DNA of 64,000 nt from Vibrio sp. ED004 (GTDB lineage: Bacteria > Pseudomonadota > Gammaproteobacteria > Enterobacterales > Vibrionaceae), in contig NZ_CP066150.1 in NCBI RefSeq assembly GCF_023206395.1, positions 992,001 to 1,056,000 of the forward strand. The letters run 5' to 3'. The position numbers and the translations under genes were made by a program. This document shows positions 55,376 through 64,000 of the stretch, piece after piece (the stretch's first letter is position 1; each line of letters begins with the position of its first letter). The notes beneath the pieces are model-generated. The model was not told the DNA's origin, did not search any database, and saw only the letters and a list, made by a program, of their open reading frames with translations.

Positions 55376-58021
55376 ATGATTATGACTACATCACGCGTAC
55401 ATATTACTCCACACATGCACTGGGATCGTGAATGGTATTTCACAACAGAAGAGTCTCGTATTCTTCTAGTGAACAACATGGAAGAAATCATGAACCGTCT
55501 GGAGAGCGATCCAGAATACAAATACTACGTTCTAGATGGTCAAACCGCCGTTTTAGAAGATTACTTCGCGATCAAACCAGAGAACACAGAACGCGTAAAA
55601 GCATTGGTTGAAGCGGACAAGCTAATTATTGGCCCTTGGTATTCTCAAACCGACACAATGCAAGTTTCTGGTGAGTCGATTGTACGTAACATGATGTATG
55701 GCATTCGTGACTGTATGAAATTTGGCGATGCAATGAAGATCGGTTACCTACCAGATTCATTCAGCATGAGCTCTCAGTTGCCGATGATCTACAACGGCTT
55801 CGATATCACGCGAGCAATGTTCTGGCGTGGTTGTTCAGAGCGTCACGGCACCAATAAAACAGAATTCTTATGGCAGTCAAACGACGGCAGTGAAGTTACG
55901 GCACAAGTGCTTCCGCTGGGTTACGCGATTGGTAAGTACCTTCCGCAAGACGAAGAAGGCCTGCGTGCTCGTCTAGATAAGTACTTCCCAGTGCTAGAGA
56001 AACCATCGGTAACCAAAGACATCCTGTTGCCGAACGGTCATGACCAAATGCCAATTCAAAAAGATATCTTCGAAGTAATGGACAAGCTTCGCGAAATCTA
56101 CCCAGATCGTGAATTCTCAATGAGCCGTTACGAAGAAGTGTTTGAGAAAGTAGAAGCAGCACGCGACCAACTCGACACAATCAAAGGCGAATTTAACGAC
56201 GGTAAATACATGCGTGTTCACCGCACGATTTCGTCAACACGTATGGACATCAAACTGATCCACGCGGAAATCGAAAACAAGATTGTAAACATCTTAGAAC
56301 CTCTAGCGTCTATCGCTTGGACATTAGGCTTTGAATACCACCACGGTTTGATTGAGAAAATGTGGAAAGAGAGCATGAAGAACCACGCTCATGACTCTAT
56401 TGGTTGCTGCTGTTCAGACAAGGTACACGCTGAAATCCTAAACCGTTACATCCTTGCGGACGATATGGCGACAAACCTAATCCACTTCTACAAACGTAAA
56501 ATCGTTGACCATATGCCGGGTCGTGAAGGTTGCGACAAACTGGCGATGTTTAACCTTTCTCCGTACGAGCGTGAAGAAGTGGTGAACACGACCATCACTA
56601 TCCGTGCTCAAGAATTTTCTATCTTTGATGAAAACGAAAACCCAGTAGAGTACTTCATCCAAGGCAAGCGCCAAATCGACCCAGGTAAAGTAGACCGTCA
56701 AATCGTTCACTACGGCAATTACGACCCGTTCATGGAGTTTGATATTCAAATCAAACGCACTGTGCCAGCGATGGGCTTCACCACGTTACACATCCAAGGT
56801 AACGAGAAGGGCGCAGTTAAAGTCGCTGAGCAGAAGGACTACCTATTAGAGAACGAATACTACCGAATCAATGTAAACGACAACGGTACTCTGACTATTT
56901 TCGATAAAGAGACAGAGCAAGTATTCGACCAAGTACTTCGTTTAGAAGACGGTTCTGATGACGGCGATGAGTACGATTACTCTCCATCTCGCCAAGAGTG
57001 GCTGTTGTACTCTGATGAATTCCCGGTAGAAACATCGATTGACCACCAAGGCTTCCAATCGGTAGCGAACATCGCTTTCCGTATGAACGTGCCTGGAAAC
57101 CTAGCAGAGCGTGAAGAACGAACGGGTCAAAACGGTTTTGTAGAAGCGCAATGCCAAGTGGTATTGAAACAAGGCTCTCGCCGTATCGAAGTTCGTATGG
57201 AACTAGACAACCAAGCCGACGATCACCGTGTACGTGTGCTAGTACCAACGCCATTCGTTTCTGAAACTGTCGTTGCAGATAACCAGTTCGGTTGCATTAC
57301 TCGCCCGACCAACGACCCTGCAATGGCGGTTTGGGAAGAAGAGAAGTGGAAAGAAGCGCCAGTTCCTGTGTATCAGTTAATGAACTTTGCAGCGCTAGAA
57401 AACGGCAAAGCGGGTATGGCGATCATGTCGAATGGCCTGCGTGAGTTTGAAGTGATTGCATCTCAAGGCGATGAGAATAGAGATACCTTCGCACTGACGC
57501 TATTCCGTGGTATCGGCGTGTTGGGTAAAGAAGAGCTATTGCTTCGTCCAGGTCGTCCTTCTGGTATTAAGATCCCGACCCCAGATTCACAGGTGCGCGG
57601 CAAGTTGGTTTGTGAATTCACACTGTGTGGCTTCTCTGGTAACCACATTGACGCGAACATCATGGCGCAAGCACGTGACAATGTCACTCAAATCGAATGT
57701 TACAACAAGATTCCTTACAACGCGATGAAGCTGAATGTAGGCGAACAAAACCTACCAATGAGCTTCAGCTTGCTATCGAAGCAACAAGCAGGTGCGGTAT
57801 TAAGTGTGCTTAAGAAAGCTGAAGACGAAGATGCGTTGATCATGCGTGTCTACAACCCAGCAGAATCGGGTTCAATATCGGATTCAATCTCTTTCACTCA
57901 AGCGGTTTCAAGCTGGAAAGAGACGAGCATGGACGAACGCGTTCGTGAGGGTGATGTAGCAACTGAAACTTTCGGTGAACTAGCTTCATGCCAAGCAAAA
58001 ACATTCCAAATCAAATTCTAA
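55376..58021 (+). CDS. mngB: Mannosylglycerate hydrolase MngB (GH38 alpha-mannosidase)
   Basis: It cleaves 6-phospho-mannosylglycerate to mannose 6-phosphate and glycerate. The 881-residue protein is close to E. coli MngB by eye from [17 protein letters not shown] onward. Metal-binding residues in MHWDREW (His15, Asp17), the nucleophile Asp127 in YLPDSFSMS and the third metal histidine in [10 protein letters not shown] are present. ATG 55382 could be the true start, two codons in. The gap from mngA is 233 bases with no terminator seen. Confidence 0.95.
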   Translation: MIMTTSRVHITPHMHWDREWYFTTEESRILLVNNMEEIMNRLESDPEYKYYVLDGQTAVLEDYFAIKPENTERVKALVEADKLIIGPWYSQTDTMQVSGESIVRNMMYGIRDCMKFGDAMKIGYLPDSFSMSSQLPMIYNGFDITRAMFWRGCSERHGTNKTEFLWQSNDGSEVTAQVLPLGYAIGKYLPQDEEGLRARLDKYFPVLEKPSVTKDILLPNGHDQMPIQKDIFEVMDKLREIYPDREFSMSRYEEVFEKVEAARDQLDTIKGEFNDGKYMRVHRTISSTRMDIKLIHAEIENKIVNILEPLASIAWTLGFEYHHGLIEKMWKESMKNHAHDSIGCCCSDKVHAEILNRYILADDMATNLIHFYKRKIVDHMPGREGCDKLAMFNLSPYEREEVVNTTITIRAQEFSIFDENENPVEYFIQGKRQIDPGKVDRQIVHYGNYDPFMEFDIQIKRTVPAMGFTTLHIQGNEKGAVKVAEQKDYLLENEYYRINVNDNGTLTIFDKETEQVFDQVLRLEDGSDDGDEYDYSPSRQEWLLYSDEFPVETSIDHQGFQSVANIAFRMNVPGNLAEREERTGQNGFVEAQCQVVLKQGSRRIEVRMELDNQADDHRVRVLVPTPFVSETVVADNQFGCITRPTNDPAMAVWEEEKWKEAPVPVYQLMNFAALENGKAGMAIMSNGLREFEVIASQGDENRDTFALTLFRGIGVLGKEELLLRPGRPSGIKIPTPDSQVRGKLVCEFTLCGFSGNHIDANIMAQARDNVTQIECYNKIPYNAMKLNVGEQNLPMSFSLLSKQQAGAVLSVLKKAEDEDALIMRVYNPAESGSISDSISFTQAVSSWKETSMDERVREGDVATETFGELASCQAKTFQIKF

Positions 58022-58066
58022 TTTCGATAACCCGCTCACCTTGGTGGGCGGGAATGGTGAACGACA

Positions 58067-59233
58067 ATGAAAATTGTAATTGCCCCCGATTCATTTAAAG
58101 AATCACTCGACGCGCATCAAGTTGCGTCTTGTATTGAGCGTGGATTTGCCGACGTTTTCCCTCATGCAGAGTTTGTGAAAATGCCACTCGCTGATGGTGG
58201 TGAAGGCACGGTAGGCGTGTTGCTAGAGGCGCTCAATGGTAAGAAACAAGGGTTGCAAACGATGGACCCAATCGGACGTGAATGCACAGCTTACTGGGCG
58301 TCGTTAGAGCAGACTTTTGATGGAATTAAGGTGAAAACTGCCTTGTTGGAATTTGCTCAAGCATCGGGCTTAGACCGATTAACGGTAGAAGAAAGATCAC
58401 CTTTAATTGCATCTTCGTTTGGCACAGGGCTATTGATTAAAGATGCTTTAGATCAAGGCGTTGAACAAATCATTATCGGCTTGGGCGGTAGCGCAACCAA
58501 TGACGCAGGTGCTGGCATCTTACAAGCGTTGGGAGGCAAGTTATTAGACAAGCAAGGCAACGAGCTATCTGGTGGCGGAGCCGAGTTAAGCCGGTTGGTA
58601 AGCATCGATCTTGATGGACTGCACCCGAGATGCAAAGAAGTGACGTTCGTGGTCGCGTGTGATGTGAGCAATCCGCTGTGTGGCGAAAGCGGAGCCAGTG
58701 CCGTGTTTGGCCCGCAGAAGGGAGCATCACAATCTCAAGTTAAACAACTTGATACTGCGATCGGTCACTTTGCCGATATCGCTCAAGCACATACGGGTAC
58801 TAATCATCGCGACACAGCTGGTTTTGGTGCTGCTGGTGGCGCGCCGTTAGGACTAAGCCTAGCGTTCAATATCCAAATTAAAGCGGGTATCGAGATGGTA
58901 CTCGACGCTTTAGATGCGGATAAGGTACTTGAAGGCGCTTCACTGGTCGTGACCGGAGAAGGACAGATGGATAACCAAACCCTGCAAGGTAAGACTCCTT
59001 TTGGTATCGCTCAGCGTGCTCAAAAACTGAATATTCCGACCATTGGTATTGCAGGTTCTTTGGGCAAAAACGTTGAAAGGCTTTATGGCTCAATGTCTAG
59101 CCTGTTTGGAACTGTACGTTCTCCTCAGTCCTTAGACCAAGTTTTATCAGAAGCGAGCCAAAATCTGACTCGCACTGCCCGTAATATCGCCGCCACGCTC
59201 AAGCTTGGTAGCCAGATTTTTAATGAGAAGTAA
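58067..59233 (+). CDS. garK: Glycerate kinase (GarK/GlxK family)
   Basis: It phosphorylates the glycerate released by MngB, giving 2-phosphoglycerate for glycolysis if it is the GarK type. The 388-residue protein starts MKIVIAPDSFKESLDAHQV and has the family's LADGGEGTV, GLGGSATNDAGAGILQALGG and GEGQMDNQTLQGKTPFGIA segments. It lies 45 bases after mngB and 2 bases before manA, so it is in the operon. E. coli's mng operon lacks this gene. Confidence 0.92.
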   Translation: MKIVIAPDSFKESLDAHQVASCIERGFADVFPHAEFVKMPLADGGEGTVGVLLEALNGKKQGLQTMDPIGRECTAYWASLEQTFDGIKVKTALLEFAQASGLDRLTVEERSPLIASSFGTGLLIKDALDQGVEQIIIGLGGSATNDAGAGILQALGGKLLDKQGNELSGGGAELSRLVSIDLDGLHPRCKEVTFVVACDVSNPLCGESGASAVFGPQKGASQSQVKQLDTAIGHFADIAQAHTGTNHRDTAGFGAAGGAPLGLSLAFNIQIKAGIEMVLDALDADKVLEGASLVVTGEGQMDNQTLQGKTPFGIAQRAQKLNIPTIGIAGSLGKNVERLYGSMSSLFGTVRSPQSLDQVLSEASQNLTRTARNIAATLKLGSQIFNEK

Positions 59234-59235
59234 TT

Positions 59236-60423
59236 ATGTCTCTATTTAAACTCGACAACGTTATTCAAAACTACGCATGGGGAAGCAAAGACTCCATTAA
59301 CCAATTGTTTGGTATTGTGAACCCAAACCAAGAACCTCAAGCAGAGATTTGGATGGGTGCTCATCCAAATGGTTGTTCAAAGGTTGGCGATACCGGTGAA
59401 TCGCTTTCTTACATGATTGATGAAAACAAAATCGATGTCTTAGGCGGATACACGGCGGCACGTTTCGGTGAATTGCCTTTCCTGTTTAAGGTGTTGGCCG
59501 CTGAAACACCGTTATCGATTCAGGTTCACCCGAACAAGCGAAAATCAGAATTAGGTTTTGAGCGAGAGAATGCACTTGGTATCCCTTTGAATGCGTCTAA
59601 TCGCAACTACAAAGATCCAAACCATAAACCTGAGTTAGTTTATGCTTTGACCTTCTACAAGGCGATGAATGGCTTTCGTCCAATCGACGATATCATTGCC
59701 TTGTTCGAAGAAGCGGATATTCCTTCGTTAGCGATTGAACTTAATGTACTAAAAGCCAATGCCGACAGTGATTCTCTGAAGTCGTTCTTTAGCGCCATTA
59801 TGTCTCTTGAAGGTGACCGCAAAGCGTCTGCGCTTAATGAGCTTTATGCTGCACATGCGCGACCAGCAAAAACGGTCATGGGACGTGAAGCTCTGCAATA
59901 CAGCATTGAATTCAAACAGCACTATCCGGGTGATATTGGTTTGTTTGCCCCATTGATGCTCAATACGGTTGAACTGGCGCCGGGTGAAGCGATGTTCCTA
60001 TTCGCAGAAACCCCACATGCTTATGTTCAAGGCACAGGCTTGGAGATCATGGCAAACTCAGACAATGTGCTGCGTGCCGGTCTTACACCCAAATATATCG
60101 ATGTCCCTGAGCTCATCGACAACACGATCTTTGAGCCGATTAAGCCAGAAGATATTCGCCTTAAGCCTGTATTGAAAGAGGGCAAGATGAGCTATCCGAT
60201 TCCGGTGGATGACTTTGGCTTTGATATCTTGTCTGCGACTGATGAGAGCAAGTCACAGTATTTACGTAGCGCGGAGATATTGTTCTGTGTGGAAGGAGAG
60301 GCGACCGTCACCTCAGAAGGTCGTACAGTTTCTCTTAAGCCCGGAGAATCGGTCTTTGTAAGCAGTAATTCAAGTGTTTACCAATATCAAGGGAATGGCA
60401 TTTTGGCTCGTGCTTTTAACTAG
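59236..60423 (+). CDS. manA: Mannose-6-phosphate isomerase ManA (type I)
   Basis: It isomerises mannose 6-phosphate from MngB into fructose 6-phosphate. The 395-residue zinc enzyme has QVHPNKRKSELGF (Gln and His of the zinc site near residue 96), a Glu-containing NHKPELVYALT segment and the catalytic-region HAYVQGTGLEIMANSDNVLR near 255-275. It begins 2 bases after the glycerate kinase stop. It may be a second, pathway-dedicated copy in addition to a housekeeping ManA elsewhere. A 6-bp hairpin with T run follows at 60535. Confidence 0.93.
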   Translation: MSLFKLDNVIQNYAWGSKDSINQLFGIVNPNQEPQAEIWMGAHPNGCSKVGDTGESLSYMIDENKIDVLGGYTAARFGELPFLFKVLAAETPLSIQVHPNKRKSELGFERENALGIPLNASNRNYKDPNHKPELVYALTFYKAMNGFRPIDDIIALFEEADIPSLAIELNVLKANADSDSLKSFFSAIMSLEGDRKASALNELYAAHARPAKTVMGREALQYSIEFKQHYPGDIGLFAPLMLNTVELAPGEAMFLFAETPHAYVQGTGLEIMANSDNVLRAGLTPKYIDVPELIDNTIFEPIKPEDIRLKPVLKEGKMSYPIPVDDFGFDILSATDESKSQYLRSAEILFCVEGEATVTSEGRTVSLKPGESVFVSSNSSVYQYQGNGILARAFN

Positions 60424-60534
60424 TGCCCCCGTGCTAGCGATCAGCAAAAGAAATGTCAGAGTGCCACTGTAAAGTGGTACTCAATATTGATGGTTGTTAC
60501 CTATCTGTCTTTGACAGCATTAATTATTGACCAT

Positions 60535-60558
60535 ACCCGCTACTCTGGCGGGTTTTTT
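60535..60558 (+). terminator. Terminator of the mng operon
   Basis: acccgc / gcgggt stem (60535-60540 with 60548-60553) with 7-nt loop and six T residues. An earlier hairpin at 60459-60482 lacks a T run. Confidence 0.7.
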
Positions 60559-60597
60559 CATGATTAGAATGAGCAAATATAAGCCTGTAGAAAAGAC

Positions 60598-60625
60598 AAA
60601 CCCTGCGATCAGAGCAGGGTTTTTA
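60598..60625. terminator. Bidirectional terminator beside the ABM-domain gene
   Basis: A perfect 9-bp stem (aaaccctgc / gcagggttt) with a 7-nt loop and T runs on both strands, between convergent genes. Confidence 0.8.
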
Positions 60626-60648
60626 TTGAATCATTAATGAGTGACGGG

Positions 60649-60939
60649 TTAGGCAATGTGCGTCATTTTATTAAGCACAAAGGTTTCAATACAACCTTCA
60701 GTCGCAGCCATGTAGTCAGCGATATGTTGGCTCGCTAAGTGTTTCTCTAGATGAGCTTCAGACTCCCAGTTCTCATGAAAAACAAAGTGAGCAGGGTTAC
60801 TGTTATCTTGGTGCAAATCGTAGTTAATACAGCCGTCTTCAACACGGGTTTTATCGATCAATTTAATCATCTCTGATTTAACTAGCTCAGTTTTGTCTTC
60901 TTTAGAGATGATCGTTGCAATAATAGTCAGTTTGCTCAT
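60649..60939 (-). CDS. Antibiotic-biosynthesis-monooxygenase-domain protein (YgiN-like)
   Basis: The 96-residue protein has the ABM ferredoxin-like fold: MSKLTIIATIISKEDKTELV, then the typical EDGCINYDLHQDNSNP and FVFHENWESEAHLEKHLASQH segments. Such proteins act on quinones or aldehydes without cofactors. ATG 60939 has GAGGAA seven bases before it; a frame starting at 61044 would add 35 residues and is unlikely. It is monocistronic. Confidence 0.85.
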   Translation of the reverse strand: MSKLTIIATIISKEDKTELVKSEMIKLIDKTRVEDGCINYDLHQDNSNPAHFVFHENWESEAHLEKHLASQHIADYMAATEGCIETFVLNKMTHIA

Positions 60940-61091
60940 TTTCAATTCCTCGGCTTTAAACTCGATAAGTTCAAGTAATATAAGTATAAATTCTGATTGA
61001 AGAAAGAGTTCTGAAATCCAATAACTATGGTTATTGGCATCCACAATTCAAAATTGAGAGCATAGATCTAGAGCCGAGTAGGTTATGCTAA

Positions 61092-61121
61092 TAAAAAGCC
61101 CTCACAGCAATAGGAGGGCTT
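61092..61121 (-). terminator. Terminator of the EEP lipoprotein gene
   Basis: An 8-bp stem (aagccctc / gagggctt, 61097-61104 with 61114-61121) is followed on the minus strand by a T run. It is nearly identical to the terminator at 62708-62739. Confidence 0.8.
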
Positions 61122-61142
61122 CTTAGATCTCAATTGAATGGG

Positions 61143-62513
61143 TTAGTTACTGAAGTCCGCTTTTACCCAGATCATGCGGTGGTCAGATGATACATCTTTG
61201 CCGTTACCATAATCCCCAATTCGTGAGTCATTGAATAGCTTGCGTCCTTCTTCGTACGAAGCTGACCAATAAACACCAGATTCAACAATGTTTAAGGTAG
61301 CTGACGGCAGTACGTAGTCGACAGCAAGTCCAAACGTCGAAGTGATACGGTTTGGCTGTGGGTGAGGCAATGAATTATCTACCGCATGTTCTTCGGCGCC
61401 AGAACTAGTAGGGTATAGATTACCGTTGGTGACTTTTTGATTAACTAATGAGTCGTTATGCAAGTCTTGCATCACAGAGCTAATGCCGTCTCCATCAACA
61501 GGGTCTAGGTTTTGATCGCCCATCATGACAAAGTGTTTGCCTGGTTCTAGGCCGCCCGTTTTTCCAGTGTCATCATAGATGAACGATTTGTTTTGGATGT
61601 ATTGGTGCCAGAAGTCGACTTCTGCTGCATTCTGCTCAATGTTCTTACCCACATCAAAAGCAGGAGGTGTAGGGTGTGACATTAACAAGTGAACGGTTTC
61701 TGTCCCGTTTTTAGTTGGAATTAGGATCGGTGCATCAACGTGGTTTTTTGACGATAGACGAACTTCTTCCCATTCAGCAGCTGTGTACCACTCGTCGCCA
61801 CAACTCATCCCTGCAGGGATCGGGTTTGAACCATCACACACAGTGATCGTTGGAATCGTCGCGCCTTCAAGATCTTTCCATTTAAATTCTTGGAATGTGC
61901 GAGTGTTGGCCGTGTCGATTTCGTATTTAGACATCAAAGCAAACGCGTACTGGCCATGGTAGAAACCGAAGCCCCAAGCGTCACCGGGAAGCTTGCCAAA
62001 ATTACCGTCATTGTCTAAATCAAAACCAAACTCGTTCAGCAAACCTGTATTGGTCGAATAGCTTTCAAAATATGGGTATGAAATTGGTTCAAGGTTTGCG
62101 TCGCCACCTGCACCTTCAATACTTTGAGCGACAGAAAGGTAGTTCTTCTGGAAGCCTTCGAGCGCTGATTTATCGGTGCCAGTACCATCATTGTTAAATT
62201 CAGCCATCATAAGCACATCAGGACGATTCTTTTGAATCACGGCTGCAACGTTGCGGATCTGGATAACCTTTGCAGCTGTTACTTTGTCAGCGGCACTAAT
62301 TGTGTTATCCAGATAATCGGACACCAATGTCGCTTGAACGCTTGGTTCAATCTGCATTTCCGTTACAAGGTCTTGGAAGGTGGCACGATCAAAAGATAAG
62401 TTATAAGTCGCGATCTTTACTTCTTCAGGCTGAACGTAATCTGTGTCACTGCTGCAACCAATCAAAAGTGCAGAAGAGATGGCGAAAGCGATAGATGTTT
62501 TTAACAATTTCAT
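61143..62513 (-). CDS. Endonuclease/exonuclease/phosphatase-family lipoprotein
   Basis: The 456-residue protein has a lipobox (ALLIGC, Cys20) and a body with EEP-fold motifs: ATYNLSFDR near 34, a conserved Glu in MMAEFNNDG (about 103), MGDQNLDPVDGD near 330 and SDHRMIWV near the end. These are the Mg-binding and catalytic Asp/Asn/His residues. EEP lipoproteins of this type are probably secreted phosphodiesterases or phosphatases; a nucleic acid or phospholipid substrate cannot be chosen. It lies alone between two like terminators. Confidence 0.8.
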   Translation of the reverse strand: MKLLKTSIAFAISSALLIGCSSDTDYVQPEEVKIATYNLSFDRATFQDLVTEMQIEPSVQATLVSDYLDNTISAADKVTAAKVIQIRNVAAVIQKNRPDVLMMAEFNNDGTGTDKSALEGFQKNYLSVAQSIEGAGGDANLEPISYPYFESYSTNTGLLNEFGFDLDNDGNFGKLPGDAWGFGFYHGQYAFALMSKYEIDTANTRTFQEFKWKDLEGATIPTITVCDGSNPIPAGMSCGDEWYTAAEWEEVRLSSKNHVDAPILIPTKNGTETVHLLMSHPTPPAFDVGKNIEQNAAEVDFWHQYIQNKSFIYDDTGKTGGLEPGKHFVMMGDQNLDPVDGDGISSVMQDLHNDSLVNQKVTNGNLYPTSSGAEEHAVDNSLPHPQPNRITSTFGLAVDYVLPSATLNIVESGVYWSASYEEGRKLFNDSRIGDYGNGKDVSSDHRMIWVKADFSN

Positions 62514-62707
62514 AAAGTGGGTCCGCTAATTGCTGAAAGAAATTTGGGACGCGCATGTTATGGGATGGATATCATTCTGTAAGTGATATTTGTCACAGGT
62601 AAGGCTCTGATATGACATCATGTTGCATTGAAAATGTGACATTTGGAACTAATGTCTGCAATCAGAATAAAGACTTAAAATTCATGGATTTAATTAGAAC
62701 TGTGAAT

Positions 62708-62740
62708 TAAAAAAGCCCTCATAGCAATATGAGGGCTTTC
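62708..62740 (-). terminator. Terminator of the desaturase gene
   Basis: A 12-bp stem (aaagccctcata / tatgagggcttt, 62712-62723 with 62728-62739) with a 4-nt loop has T runs on both strands, stronger on the minus strand. Confidence 0.85.
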
Positions 62741-62792
62741 GAATAATAAGCAAACAGCTTTGTTATTGGTGTGTTAAACGTATTGTTTTGCC

Positions 62793-63935
62793 TTAAGCAT
62801 ATTGCTCAACCGTCATCGCCCAATTTTTCTTCTGCTGTTCGAAGTTCATTTTGATTTGCTGATAACGAACTTTAAGTACTGAGTGTTCGTATTTTTTCAC
62901 CACGTCCTCACGCTTGCTTTCAAGTAGCTGCTTTTTGACTTCGTAGTACTCGTTCATGTTTGACACTAGAGCATCAAACTCTTGTTGAAGCTTGTCTGCA
63001 ATTTGTTGCTTGTCGGCACGGTGCATGATCTTTTGTTGTGTGCGCTTAAGCAGCATGGTCGCTTCAGCTTTTTCAATGCGGGCTTGAGGCGTTTTCTTTA
63101 GTTTGCTTGCTAAGCCCATCAATGAAGCACTCTTAATCAACCATTTCGTTGGATCGTATTGCCACCAGTAAATGCCATTACGGTAGTCGTTCTCAAAGAT
63201 GTGGTGGAAGTTGTGGTAGCCTTCGCCGAAAGTGAGTACTGCTAACACACCGTTATCACGCGCTGTGTTTTTGTCAGTAAAAGGTTGGCTACCCCAGATG
63301 TGAGCAAGAGAATTAATGAAGAATGTTGTGTGGTGGTTAAGCACCAAACGAACCGCACCTACGATTAACAACATGCCAATCACGTCACCGTAAATCACGC
63401 CTAATGCGATAGGAACACCGAAGTTCATGATCAACGCTAGAAGAACGTAGTGCTTGTGCTGCCACATTACGATCTTGTCTTTCTTCAGGTCACGACAGTT
63501 TTCATAGTTTTCATACATTGAAGTGCTGTAGTTACGAATCATCCAACCAATGTGCGAGTACCAAAAACCGCGTTTTGCAGAGTACGGGTCTTTGTCATTG
63601 TTATCGACATGCTTGTGATGAACACGGTGATCAGACGACCAGTGTAGAGCGCTGTTTTGCAGGGCAAATGCGCCACCTAATGCAAACAGGAATCTTAGGC
63701 TTGAATGTGCTTCAAACGCTTTGTGTGACCATAAACGGTGATAACCCGTCGTGATCGACAGATTACAAAACGTAAAACAGATCGCTAGCCATATCCAGTG
63801 CTCCATTCCATAGCCAAAAAAGTAGCCATAAACGGGAGCCGCAACAACAGCAAGCAGCATACTAAAAGAGAATACAAAAATATTAAGCCAGATTAACGGC
63901 GGCTTTTTTGTTGATGGTTTGTCAGCACTATTCAT
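62793..63935 (-). CDS. Fatty acid desaturase (acyl-CoA/acyl-ACP delta-9 type)
   Basis: The 380-residue inner-membrane di-iron enzyme introduces a double bond into acyl chains. It has the three His boxes: HRLWSH at 66-71, HRVHH at 103-107 and EGYHNFHH at 238-245. About four membrane helices precede and separate them. A C-terminal tail from about residue 285 is highly charged and helical (ARIEKAEATMLLKRTQQKIM onward, about 95 residues), longer than in simple desaturases. ATG 63935 has GGAA nearby; a frame to 63986 is less likely. A FabR-like palindrome lies 43 bases upstream. Confidence 0.88.
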   Translation of the reverse strand: MNSADKPSTKKPPLIWLNIFVFSFSMLLAVVAAPVYGYFFGYGMEHWIWLAICFTFCNLSITTGYHRLWSHKAFEAHSSLRFLFALGGAFALQNSALHWSSDHRVHHKHVDNNDKDPYSAKRGFWYSHIGWMIRNYSTSMYENYENCRDLKKDKIVMWQHKHYVLLALIMNFGVPIALGVIYGDVIGMLLIVGAVRLVLNHHTTFFINSLAHIWGSQPFTDKNTARDNGVLAVLTFGEGYHNFHHIFENDYRNGIYWWQYDPTKWLIKSASLMGLASKLKKTPQARIEKAEATMLLKRTQQKIMHRADKQQIADKLQQEFDALVSNMNEYYEVKKQLLESKREDVVKKYEHSVLKVRYQQIKMNFEQQKKNWAMTVEQYA

Positions 63936-63977
63936 TAGCAAATTTCCATTGGGCTTACATCTGTGCGCTAGAATATC

Positions 63978-63994
63978 AGCGTACACGTGTAAGT
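63978..63994. promoter_or_regulatory. FabR-like operator upstream of the desaturase
   Basis: AGCGTACACGTGTAAGT contains the palindrome ACACGTGT and matches the E. coli FabR-site core AGCGTACA-CGTGTTCGCT at most positions as I recall it. FabR represses unsaturated fatty acid genes in response to acyl chains, which fits a desaturase target. The match is from memory and not tested. Confidence 0.5.
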
Positions 63995-64000
63995 CAATAT

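Noticed and set aside
60459..60482. Hairpin after manA as the mng terminator
   Set aside because: The stem has a mismatch-type G-T pair and no T run; the hairpin at 60535 is better.
62570..62660. Pho box before the EEP lipoprotein
   Set aside because: TGTCA-like words occur (CTGTGAC, ATGTCAC, ATGTCAT), but none forms two repeats in the 11-bp phase.
1..64000. CRISPR arrays, rRNA, tRNA, prophage or integron structures
   Set aside because: I looked for regularly spaced repeats, conserved RNA motifs, phage genes and attC-like arrays and saw none.

Overview
The window is Gammaproteobacterial DNA and almost certainly from a marine Vibrio, probably the Splendidus clade and probably chromosome 2. 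This rests on close protein-level resemblance to known Vibrio gene sets: napFDABC divergent from narQP, a phaBAPC cluster close to it, a VolA/FadL lysophospholipid pair, a PL7 alginate lyase and a ToxR-type membrane regulator. Base composition is even, genes are closely packed, and there are no rRNA or tRNA genes, CRISPR arrays or prophage.

Layout. 1-2.2 kb: end of an ABC transporter operon (permease tail, ATPase, metallophosphoesterase) closed by a perfect terminator. 2.3-4.9 kb: TDT-family channel and ClcA, both on the minus strand. 5.5-8.7 kb: YeiR GTPase, RhlE helicase, RhtB exporter. 8.9-11.5 kb: secreted PhoX phosphatase with a Pho-box-like site, and YggL. 11.9-15.5 kb: two spondin-domain proteins running directly into a two-component system. 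15.6-17.8 kb: a small unknown protein and a DMT exporter divergent from an Lrp regulator. 17.9-19.5 kb: a decayed IS256-family element sitting in the last codons of a small gene. 19.7-21.1 kb: two divergent envelope proteins of unknown role. 21.2-28.7 kb: two direct copies of a broken ISL3-family element flanking the polyhydroxyalkanoate operon phaB-phaA-phaP-phaC. 28.8-36.0 kb: periplasmic nitrate reductase napFDABC plus a 45-residue membrane protein, divergent from NarQ/NarP, with FNR- and NarP-like sites between. 36.2-39.3 kb: DcuC and an overlapping ToxR-like/VtrC-like membrane regulator pair. 39.6-47.6 kb: VolA, FadL and an RND pump. 47.7-52 kb: a 2OG-Fe(II) oxygenase, alginate lyase, DUF481 barrel and an orphan. 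52.2-60.4 kb: a complete mannosylglycerate catabolic cassette. 60.6-64 kb: an ABM-fold monooxygenase, an EEP-family lipoprotein and a fatty acid desaturase.

How the parts work together. The mng cassette imports and phosphorylates 2-O-alpha-mannosyl-D-glycerate (MngA), cleaves it (MngB), and feeds both halves to glycolysis through glycerate kinase and mannose-6-phosphate isomerase, under a GntR repressor. The nap/narQP block is a self-contained nitrate-sensing and nitrate-respiring unit, with DcuC next to it as a C4-dicarboxylate transporter. PhaA, PhaB and PhaC make polyhydroxybutyrate from acetyl-CoA, with a phasin.

The most unusual signals are these. Both ISL3 copies landed in the same 8-bp T-tract (TTTTTTAT) of Rho-independent terminators. 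The IS256 insertion can be undone on paper to recover the original end of the gene it hit. The operon joining tandem spondin proteins to a sensor kinase has no role I can name. A FabR-like palindrome lies upstream of the desaturase, and near-identical terminators flank the EEP lipoprotein. The transposase genes are the only ones with frameshifts. Many start codons below were chosen by Shine-Dalgarno position and signal-peptide fit rather than by taking the longest reading frame.
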